From NCBI GenBank assembly GCA_942159475.1, contig OW804095.1, forward strand, positions 95,865,740 to 95,929,739: DNA of 64,000 nucleotides, written 5' to 3'. The notes under the pieces were generated by a model, which saw nothing but the letters and a program-made list of their open reading frames with translations, had not been told where the DNA came from and searched no databases. The first letter of the stretch is position 1. Each line of letters starts with the position of its first letter. This DNA is from Sthenelais limicola. Taxonomy: Eukaryota; Annelida; Polychaeta; Phyllodocida; Sigalionidae. The position numbers were made by a program, and so were the translations under genes. Positions 41,901 to 53,900 of the stretch are shown here, in pieces.

Positions 41901-44900
41901 ACATAACTGCAGTCTTAAGGACGAGGGCTAGTCTACCCTTGACTGACTTGCGCAAGTCTTTGAATTTTTTTTGTTTAAAAAACGATATGGTCACTACCAT
42001 GTTATGTTCACTCCCCCCTTGACTGAGGAATTCTTAAGACAGTCCATGAATGGGGAGTACTAGACCTGCACTAGGGCTCTACAAACAACTGCAGTCTGAA
42101 GGACGAGGGCTAGTCTAGCAGACATACAATTCCAATGATTCCATGCAAATATAGATTCAAGAATGTGGATATGCAAGCCCGCAATTGGATGTGCTACATT
42201 GCTAATTTACATAAATATGTCATGTCTTTTACGATTATCTGACTCCTTCAATTTCCAACTCGGGATTCTTCATTAAGCAGATCTCGCCCTCCATATTGCC
42301 GCTCACTTTTTTCTTTTAATTTCTCCCTATTCGAACACTGGTTATGATTGTCACTATCCAATAATTAGCCTGTAGGAAAAAATATATCATTGCAGGTCGA
42401 AATACACAATCATTAAATTGTCTATGGCCAAACAACTATGTTGAATGACAAATATCATACTTTATTTTTTAACATTGTCGGTAGGCTTTATGGCCTCAGC
42501 GATGTGTTAAATAGTAGAACGAGGTTGTCGGCAGCAGTCGTTGGAGCATATCAATGTAGCTTGGCAATGTCGCTCACATAATAATATAGGTTCATGACCT
42601 GGATATTTTGCTTTGTCCACCCAGCTCGATGGACATTGGTAAAGTTAAGATGTAACTTATTGTTAAAGATATTATTGGCGTAGGTGTATAACCTAGCCCC
42701 AAGTTAGGACTGTACAGCAATTTAGGCAAGGTAGTTAGGAATCCTATAGGACTGTCCTAAGTGGGACTTTTAGGTTTGGGTGCGTAAGCACCATCCGGGA
42801 TTTACTAACAGACTAGTGGGACATGGCTTAATATAGGCAAGCCCTATACTTAGGTTCGCTGAGGTCGTAAAACCCTTACCAATTGTTGGTAATTGATCAT
42901 GTTTCACCTAGCTTAAATCAGAGGAAATGATGTGTTTCCTAACTTCAGGAACTTTGGGAACAATTAATAGTTCCCACATTGGACACTACTCGGGCCAATG
43001 TAGTTGCAGACCAGTCTTCCAAGTGGGCGGGGTTGCTGTTCAATGATAACTAAAAATGCCAGGAAGATCAACATTATTTTTATTTGCGGATTTTTTAATT
43101 ATGAATCTAGGCAAAAAAATGAAATAGAATCCGAGGAATCTGGAAACAGGCCATGAGGCTAGATTTCAGGGAAAATGTTACAACTGATGAATTAATAGAA
43201 AATTATTGTCAAAATAAATACCAATTGAAGACAGAGCAAGTTATTGCAAGTTTGAAGTTAATCTATTGAAGGAAATGGACACTTTTTCAGACTCTCCAGG
43301 CGGGCGTTTCATAATCAAGACCAGCGCGCGCTATTGGACTTAACAACACCATTCCGTTTCATAAAGCTTTAACGCAACAACAAATTTGTACACAGCGCGC
43401 GTAAAGGAGCTACCATTGTGGTTAATCAACGCAGCGCAGAAATCGTTGCGTTAATATAGTGCGGAATTTTTCATTTACTTATTATTAATACAATCGTTTC
43501 ATTGTGTCATCTACAATGTTACTAATATTAACATTAGTAATTTACCTCAGTACCAGGAAGAAAAATGGCCAGTTATCGGCCAATTTCGTAACTTTTTGAG
43601 TCGGAAATAAATCTCTCTACCTTCACGGGATTTCCAGTCCCATAGCATAAGGTATTCTATACTTATACTTTCATATTGTAGTGTGGGAAGAGATAGAGGT
43701 AGGAGCACAGGTGGTATTTATGTTTAAATGGGGTTAACAAGTTTGGAACTGAAACAGGCCTGATCTTAAATACTAATGAGCTAGGGGGAGAGTAGGGGGT
43801 TTGGTGGAGGTAACCCTGGAGGAGGGGGCAAGCTGCATGTGTAAGGAGTGGACCTCTTCCAGGGGAGTCACATCCATATCTAAGCCTACTCTCGTTTGTG
43901 TTGAAAGCTTGGGGTTAATTATTATGTTAATCTTCCTGGGGTATTTAAACCTAGCGTGGGTATGGATTGGGGGACTCTTGAGGCAGTCTTGATTTGGAAT
44001 TTAGTACCACAGTACCATGGAGTACCCTCAGTGTCAGTGCATTACATGTATATTTGGATATCATCATCAAATAAACCTGGAAAAAACTAGTACCAAAAAA
44101 GTTCAAATAGCTGACTATATGAAAACATCTCACTTCACCCCCCAATACCCCCTGCCCCTCAACCCCACCCCTGTTGCGTGCGGGAATAGTTTGGCCCTTT
44201 GTGTAATGAAATTAGCAAGACAAAATATAAAAAGTGTGACATTTAGTTGAAATTGCCTAAATTTCTTTTAATTTTAAGAATAAAAACGATTATTTCCCAT
44301 ATTTACAGGAAATATTCATGCAATAAAGTGTGCATGCTGTCCCCCTGAGGAGGGGGGAGAGAGAGAAGGAGAGAAGAGAGAGAGAGGCGGGGGGGGGGGG
44401 GGGGGAGAGGAGAGAGAGAGGGGGGGGGGGAGATAGGTGGGGGAGAGGGGGGAGGATAGAAGAAAAGAGGAAAATGAGAGAGGAGAGAGAGAGAGAGGGG
44501 GGGGGGGGGGGGGGCGGGGGAAGATAGATACATGGGTCAGATTTTCAGAAAATGTACAATCTTCAGATGAACGCATTTAGTAAATTCTGCTAAATTAGGC
44601 TGCAATTTCGTCAATACTAGTTAAATTCGAGTATATTCGGCATTGCATTGATTCTAGCAACCTGTTTGACTAGGATGAACTGTATTTTGATCTTTATTTT
44701 CGTCTCAAATTTGGGTTATTTCAGAGAACTAGTGAAGTTGAATTGTACATTTTCTGAGAATCTGACCCACATAAAGAAATATGTTGCGTCGTCACAAACA
44801 ATACCGTGTATATGTCTCTTGTAGTGAAGGTAGAGGTAGAAATATGCTATGCTAATTTGGTTCCCACACTATAGATAGATGGCGTATTGTTGAATTGTTC

Positions 44901-47900
44901 TAGCGCTCGCTGGCTAAAATTAGCGGTCGCTAAAATGTGTTGTTAGCTTAACGAACGACACCTTGATTAACGCATGGTTAACACAGGCTTTATGAAACGG
45001 GACTAGCGAACGCGCGCTATTTTGGTCGTTACCAGACCATCGCTGCGTTCCGTTTTTTACCGAGCGTTGCGTTAATTATGAAACGCCCGCCAGCTGGGTG
45101 AGAATGCATGAATAACCACCGCAACTATGAGGTGGAATTTCGATTCAGGACAAAAGAGGCACATTGTTTATTTCTGAATTCTGAAGCCTATAAATACATC
45201 AGAGCTAATCAATTATTCATAAATACCAGAATACCCACTCATGGTTGGGTTACATAAGTTTGACCAATGATTAATAATAATACATGAGGCATCCAATCAG
45301 GGATACTGAAACAATAAGATAAAAAGATGACAATGAGGCAGAAACCTTAATTAATTATGCATGTCCACTACCTGAGCCACACTTATCAACTAGTCCAGCC
45401 TGGTCACTTCCTTTCCCCCTCCCCTTAATCATGTCCATCTCCCCACCTGCCTTTCTCCGCCTACCCTTGATAACTCAGATCAGGTTAGTGACTGTTATCT
45501 TGGACAGCTAGGATGTACAGAGGAGGCATGGTAAGCCAGCCCGCCGATCTCTGGTCAGGTTAATAGTCGACTGACTGACTGCATGTTTTGGGCAATTGGG
45601 GTCACCAGGGAGGGGCCTATCTCCTCCCTGATCCCACAGGGGAGGCGGAATCCATTCTTTTGCTCCGCATTTCCCTATAATAAATGATTCAAGTTTAGGA
45701 ACAAGCTGATGATTTTTTATAATAGGCTCGAGAACCCTTAAGCCGAAAATGGTAGGCCGGTGGATGGGTATCACAATGACACGCACCCAGGGAGCAGACG
45801 CCGCAGGCGTGGTTGATGCGCGGTTGGTTGGCCCTTGTGGTGTGATAGATCGTCCTCAGGTGGTTGTAAGTTTGATGTTCCAGAATAACCAAAATTTTAC
45901 TTAAGATTCTACACTATGGTTTGTGGAATATGTGCAAAATTACAGTATAGCTAGTTACATTTGAGGAATAGAAAGAGGAACATGCTCAAATTTGGAGACT
46001 CACAGGTACGACAGAACAGGACAGATAATAAATAGAAATAATTTGTTTAAATCTTTCTGTTAATTTCTGGAAAACTGTTAATTAGAGACTTTTCAAAATT
46101 CAAATAGCATTTATATACCTAAACATATATATGAGTAATTACACCAATCGGTGGTCATTTGGCTATCCAGGGCTGACATTATTAAATTTGTTAATGATAA
46201 ATATTGTAGTACCTCAATTCTCTTATCACCGAGACAGGGGGAGAAGATACTTATTCCAACATTTATATATAAATGAGGATTAAAATTAGAAATAAATATG
46301 CATTAGTGCGTATAATTTTGTTAAACTTATATTGCACTTGATAGGTCTTGACCTAAGGGTAATAACACATTTAAGTTTGTAAGAAAAGTAACTAATAATG
46401 ATTTGATTTCAAGTTCTCCTAGGCCTACACATTCCAAAACGAATTTAGACCCCGTCCATTACAGCGACAGGGGCCTCCAATCAAATCAACCATCGATCAT
46501 TATAATTATAAAACAACCACAAATAATTCTTGTAAATGTTAGAAAACGTAGAAGTTGTTATAATCATCCTAAAAACAAAACCGCTACGACATGCTTCCTA
46601 TCTTTAGGAACAATGCCAAATCAGTGCCTAAGAAGGAAAAATAACCAACACTAACCGACATTCTTAGCCTAACAACTTTTTAGGGCTTGTCTAAGGTTAG
46701 GCACATCATGTTCCTAGCCGTATGCACCAAAACCCAATCCTAACATAGGAACCTATTACTTAGACAATCTGCCTAGGACTTAGGCTAGGTTATGCACAGG
46801 CCCCAATGATTCCAATAGTACATTGATATTCTAGATCCGATTCGATAGACTCGATTCACAAATCAATATAATTACATGAATTTAAGTTTTAGCATCTCAG
46901 TATTTATGTTTTTGTAGTGATTCAGGTCTATTCAGCAATATCTGTCACAACCAGATCCGAATAGTCCCGAAAGGGTAGAAGATAAACCAGACACAGATCT
47001 ACTTTGTAACGGTTTCATTCATACCGTCTCTGCTTTCTGACAGTGCAAGGTACCAGTGTCAGGTAGGAACAAGTTTTGCCTGTCCTATGCAATGATAAAA
47101 GACTCGTAAAAGTAAGATAACATGTTATAAGATACAGGATAATAGCAGATAATACCAACCTACAAGACACATTCTAATGTAAAGAAATATAATGTAGCTA
47201 ATAAACTGCAAATGGGATGAAATCATGTATCGACCTGATTAAGACATAGAATAATACACTCTCATACGTGAGCAGGCCTAAGGTGGGAGCTTTCCATACT
47301 TTCCATTCGCTCCTATCTATATAAAGGAGTTTTATTTGTTTTTATGGAAGCCAAGAACTTCAAGAATACAGAAAGGAAATTGCAACAATGATGGCAGAGA
47401 TGGGTTTCATGATGATATTTAAGAGCATTGTTCATACTAGATAGAAATACTCAGAATAATTATGTAATAGGTGACTTAGCTGACTAAACCACTTTCTTTC
47501 CTTTGTTCCCCTTTACGAATCATCCACCAAATATCATTGCATAACTTACAGGTACGCTATACATACAGTTGCTTGGTTCTCTAGCTCGAGAAGAGGCCCA
47601 CGGGGGTAATGCCTGACAATACACTAATTGGGTATTGTCAGTTGGTGCTTGTCAATCCTGCCAGATTTTCTATGCCGTCTTTTAATCTGCAGCAGACATA
47701 CTGGAGTCGACGCCCTCCTGCTCAACATTACGTGAACCCGCTTAAATTGTCAGACCAATCATGACAGTATTTGCAAGTATACACAACTTGGTGATTAGTG
47801 AACCAAACGTGCTTCCATCATCTGGAACTTTACACATATTTAATTATCTAAAAAAATGATTAAGTTATTGTACTTAGCGTAAGAGCTCAAGCGCCAAGTT

Positions 47901-50900
47901 AGGAATTTTCCATTGCATTGCTATTGGGAAGCCGACAAGTAGGATTTAGTAACTATTCTATTCTTTCAAAGAACATGTCAATAATGACTTTCATGAATCA
48001 GAATCATCTATATAGACAAAGGCTGATTGTCTGAATCTGCAATTGCACCCTGTCTGTGAAATGGCATGGTGTGGTTACTTTTCATGTTTATCAAATACAA
48101 ATAATTTATTTGATTATATCATATTAAGGTAACTCAGTACTGATCTTGTGTATTCAATACATATAGCTCAGTCCTGATATATGTGTATTCAATACATATA
48201 GCAGGGAATATCAGCATTATGCAGACGAAGTATGTATGTTAAGTCTTGATATAAACATTTCAGATAGAAAATTTATGCTGATTTTTGGTGTGGGAGTTAG
48301 TATCTACGATCCCTATACATCCATATTAAATTTCATTAAAATTTATGGAGCCATATGTGTATAAATCAAATATTTATCAAGAATTTTCTCATTTTTAGCC
48401 AATTTTCTCATAATTAAGTTGTAACACAAACAAATCGGCCTGGAAATTCATGCTGATTTTTGGTGTGCGAGTTAGTAACTATGATAGCTGTATCCATATG
48501 GAATTTCATCAAGATTTATGAAGCCATTTTTGTTCAAATCAAATATTAATCAGGAATTTAATTTTTTTCCCAATTTTTCTCATAAATAAGTCGTAATATA
48601 GAAAAATTTAGCCTGGAAAGCCATCCTGATTTTTTGTGTATGAGTTGATAAATACGGTATCTACATTCATATTAAATTTTAAAAATATTCATCAAACAGT
48701 TTTTTTTAAAAACGCTGATTGTCATCAGCCAAAGTCAATTTTGCTAGTGCCCCGTACTGCCACTAGGGGGCTTCCAGGGGGCTAACTCAGGATCTGAGGA
48801 AAAAAAACATTATCTGATGATAAGTATATATATGTTGAATGTCTGGGTGAAATTTGATGTCTGAATTCATGTCAGAACCACTTTAAACGAATTATGTTAA
48901 TAAATCACTCAAATGTAGTAAAATTACTCAAATATGATTCATTATTTCTATCTCCATACTGCCATAGCATGAAAACTAGCCTGGTGACCTATGTTTTTTT
49001 TCCACTCAATAATGATTATTTCATGTCAACTATCATTGGTAAAAATTTTAGAAAAATTCATCAATAATCAAAATCACTACTGAGTCACCTTAACAATGAA
49101 ACAATCCAAATGAGACACATGTTAAAGGCTAAAGCCGGGAATCCACGAGGAGACTAAAAACCCTATTACCATTAAGAACGCCCATAGATCGCCAATGGAG
49201 TTGGAAGCTGATGGACGCTAAAGGACGCTAAAGGACGCTAAAGGAGACACCCAAACTGGACACCCAGTGGATTCTGACTGGGGTGTTCTGCTTTGGCGAC
49301 CAAGATAATTACTCTGGCGTCTCCAACTAGTGATTTCATGGGCGTCCAGATGGACGCTCAAATTGAACATGTTCATATTAAGCGCCCAGAATCCAAGCGA
49401 CTCAAATTGGCGTAGTCGCCCATGTTAATTTGAATTACAAAATCATTATATTAATTGAATCGCCAGAACATTATTACACAATGCAACACCAAAGCCAAAC
49501 GCCCTGTATTTTGCTTGCTACTTGGATTCTCTGCTTTAGCGTAATACTTGTAGCACATTTATGACGTTCCCCGCTGCCTACTAAAGCATCCTAACACTAA
49601 TTGTGTTTAGGTCTTAGGATTAGTTAGAAAATTGCTATTGCTATACAAGATATACAGTGATGTGCACATTGCTCCAATGGGTGCATTGGGGAGAGAACAG
49701 GAAGCTTGGTCATACAGAAAGTATCACCTGAAATGTACATAATATCCCTACCTTCCCCCAATCTGCCAACAAGTGAAACAGTTATTCAATACAGGTATTG
49801 CAAGACACCTGTAATGAGAGGTCAATAATTGGGTTTAGTCCTTCCCTTAAACGAAGGAACACAAAAGGTGGTGCGAGAACATGTGATGTGTTTCAGGGAG
49901 ATGAGTCACAAGTCGCAAAATTGATATTTTCCAAAGTAATTCATTCACAAGAACCCTTTGCTTGGAATGTTTTCATTTTTGGTGCTCTTTGAGCTGCTAG
50001 TAGCATAAATACAAGTACCAAATCTCAAGAAAGTGTATTACATAAATCCATGCGTTTCTAAGGCCATCCTATGAAGTACATTTAGCTACTTTACTAGTAA
50101 TTGTCTCGTCAAAAATATTCCAAACCTGTTTTTTCAAGAATAAAGATATCAAACTTAAAATATAGTAGTACTTATTAGATGCCCTACTGTTAACTATCAT
50201 TGGAATCGGCTTGATGTCATCTTTTCAAATTATCTCAAATTATCTCATTATCTCAAAATCCTTTTTTTGTGACTTGTGACTCATTTCCAAGAAACACATC
50301 ACAAATGTGTGATACATACCTTGGTGCCACAGTCTATCAAAATAGAGGGAAGTAGCATTGCATACATTTCACTCTGACCTTGTGAGGAAGAATCAATGGG
50401 TAATATAGTGTGTTTGTTTTGGTCTGCTCACCTGCCTTGGTAATAGTCCTTCCGCCCACCCCACCCTCCTTCTTTCTAGCAGCAATTATGAGACTTGTTT
50501 ATTATGTCCATTGTATGTTCATTTCAAGATTGGCAATACTTTGTGACATGGGGAAACAGTGGCGCCTTGAATGGAGTGTTAAACTGTGGAACTACTTTTT
50601 CCCTCCTTTAAATGGGTAAAACTCACTAAATGTTAGGTTGAATTAAATAAAACCATAGCGGTTACATTTCAATAATAGCAAAGAGGTTGATTTTCTCATA
50701 ATATTTTGGGGTTTACTTACACTTTAAATGGGACTGTACAATATTATGATCTGTGAAAAAAGGGAAACTTGAGAAAAATGGTTTGCAATAGCTGAGAATG
50801 CAGGTTTAAATTCCAAGCTGAGATGAACTGAAAGTCTGTAACACACGAACATACAGGAATGCAGACATAGCAAGAAGTAGAGATACAGACATGGCGAAAA

Positions 50901-53900
50901 TTCTGAAATGGATACAAAAAATATATTCCAAAACGGGCTTAAAAGCTCTCCCCCTCCCTCTCTCCTTCCCCTCTCTCTCCTCCCTCTCTCATCTCCAAGG
51001 TTGGACTCTGTTGCTATGACTACACTATTCCAAAACATGTCCAAATCGAAAATCGCGACAAACTCTCCGGCAGTTTCTGAGGAGATGCAGAGAATCACAG
51101 AACTCTCTTACAGAATTAATATATATATATAAATACTCAAAATCATCATACAGGGCTAGGGACTCCAGATACTCTAAAGACCTTACAGCAAATCTATACA
51201 GACACTATTAAATATAATTATTTTCATGTTGACCCACATGCAGGAGTTGTGTATCCTAAGCAATACTATGTGGTGTGAAAAAGTACAGAGGGTATATTAG
51301 GTAAGAGATAATTATAGTAGTACCCGATTAGGTAAAGTACAACAGAAAAAGGTTCTTGCAATACATATTTTGCAAGCCTTCCAAGCCGGCACGTGAACCG
51401 TGCACCTGAAAGGTGAGCCTGGCTAGAGAAAAACAAGCAACACTGGGTGGGACTCGAACTGCCGATCCGAGAGTGTCATTATAACCTATTCAAATTTGTC
51501 CTTGACATAGTTTGCTTATATAGCTTATACAACAGGTGCCTGTATATGCCTTGGACTGTCCAAACAATAAGGTGCTAACAAAGCAACTGGACCATGTGCG
51601 AATGCCCAAATCCCAGTTAGGTTAAGGAAGATCCGGTCAGCCATGGTACTTTACAACATGATGATTTAGTACCACATGTAAGCCAAAATCTGTGAGTAGT
51701 GCAGGATTTGGGGCTGGTGCTCAGGCACCTGTGAGTAATTTACTAAGATCTTAATAATCGCCATGGAGTTCTTAAAAAGTGATAACTACGGAAGTTATTC
51801 GAATAACTAAATCCCTTTTAAACGCAAACTAACAACTCTATTAATTATTAAGTGATCAAAATTGATTTTGATGATGAAATATATTATGAAACGGGTATGA
51901 TCGAGATCTTATGATCTTGTTACATGCTACCGCAATTACCACAAAAGATTCCTGGTTAATGTTACCTCATAAAATATGAACATGTTACTATTTTAGAATA
52001 TTAAATATAATAATAATAATTGATGATAATTACTGGTCATAAAGTGGTTACATATTGTTACGTCATTATTACGTAACATGATGTAACAATCTTCTACTTT
52101 GGCTATGGAAAACGTTAAGTCATCGCTTGGAAAGACCATGAAGCTGCGTTGTGGGAAGTGTCTATGGAGTCAACTATTCATGACAAACCATATAATATGT
52201 TTGATAGTTACTAAACAACATTTGATTAGGAACTGCAATAATCGTATTGATTAGGATTGTCAATTAATGTATCAAAATTTAATTATAGCATATTAGGTAT
52301 TGTTGATGTATCACTTGCATAGTGGATAAAACAACTCACTCGCATTGTCCTGTTTGAACCATGGTTCTCGGGACATCGAAGTTGAAGACGTGCCAATATA
52401 CTCCCCATTCTCTCCGTGCTGAATATTATATTTGCCCTGTCTAGATTCAATAAATATTGTTTGCATTGCCTGGGTGGCATCTCTTGATAGGATCGTTCTT
52501 GCCAGAAACCGCATAGGAGCAATCACCATAGCACTGACAGCCACAACTTGATGATAGTCTATGTCAAAATTATATTCGCTAAAGATTGCTTGGGACTGAT
52601 TTCGTAATATTAACTATATTCAAACTGACCGAGTATGTGTTTTGCAATGTAACATCATAATTCCTGTTTTATTTTTCTCTACCATATATTTAATCTCTGA
52701 CAAAATTCTATTTTATAGCCAAAGGTAAGTGTAACCTTAGAAAAAGGAGGTGATAGGGGGACCGGGTTTGGTTTTGAATACACATAGCTTCTGCATCATA
52801 GCATGAGGTTTCGTGTCTGACAATTCAGAAGAAACCTCTCAAACTCAGATCAAGATATAATAGGATAAGGGATTTAGAAGGTTATGGTCCACTGTTGTGC
52901 ATGTGATTGATACTCTATGTTTGCATAATTTAGCTTTTGTGAGGGCTTTTGGATTTGAATAAATCTAGTTCTTTCAGCAAGAACATACGGTCAGCATCTG
53001 TTTTGGATTCCCACTATGTTACAACTAAGTTAAACATTTTAGATACTATTTCACATTGATTTTTTATTTTAAAGGTATTTTTATGAACTCATCAAGTACA
53101 TGAATTTGCAAAGAAGATGAATAATGCAGCAACAGCAGTGGACCAATTGTATTAGTGTGATTCGTAGAATAAGGCTGGTGTTGGGACTCGTGTAAGTTTT
53201 ATTTTTATCTGGCTGGGAAGTAATTACAGATTTAGTTTCTTAGTTTAACTTTAAGGTAGATTATTTAGAAGATTTGGGTGTTATGTATTTACTAATTTCT
53301 CAGTAGTGGATACAAAATCTGAGGAGCGGAAGTGATGGTGTACGGCAGGCGTTTTATGCGCAATTCTATCTTTACTGATCCAGTGATGTAAGTGTTTCAG
53401 TGATATGCAAATTGAGCGTACCGGGAACTGTATCCCCTCATTCTCAACTCTCTCGCGTTCTCTAATTTGCCTCCTGGTTTATATCTGTTATCACGCTGTA
53501 CTCCACCCAGATTAACAGCTTTATTTCTTACATTCTCTTCTGTAACACCCACAGGCTCGCGCCCTACTGAAGAAACGATCTGTTCTCAGGGATCTTGAAG
53601 CTAAATACTTAGCTGATCCGATGACGAAGCTGAGGAATTATTGTGAACAGCGCCAGATCAGATTGGTGGATCTGTTTAGAATATTTGACAGAGACCAATC
53701 ATGGACTCTCACTCGAGAGGAGATCGTTGAAGGTTGTAAGGTAAAATATATTTCCTAAAAGTAACCAAAATATGCCTGAGCACTAAGGTACTTTTATCGT
53801 TGCACTTAGACAAAGTGTGTTGTTTAGTGCCACGGCCAAATGGCCAATTGATGAATGCACCCGCCTACTATTGGTATTATGACTACAGGTCATATCGAAG

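Larger units (their letters stand above)
42684..46797. mobile_element. Candidate outer TIR element enclosing a nested one
   Basis: GTGTATAACCTAGCC at 42684-42698 is mirrored by GGCTAGGTTATGCAC at 46783-46797 (14 of 15). Inside both ends lie further TTAGG, CCTAAG and GGGTG-type words in mirrored order, suggesting terminal and subterminal inverted repeats. No transposase recognised. It would contain the element at 43299-45091. Confidence 0.35.

Noticed and set aside
45508..45892. Minus-strand frames in a GC-richer island
   Set aside because: Cys-containing and codon-like, but not recognisable and not linked by splice sites; left as unannotated spacer.
52718..52725. TATAG|CCAAAG|GTAAGT, a potential 6-bp exon between exons 9 and 10
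   Set aside because: Phase would permit it, but a two-codon exon in a 21-kb intron has no independent support.
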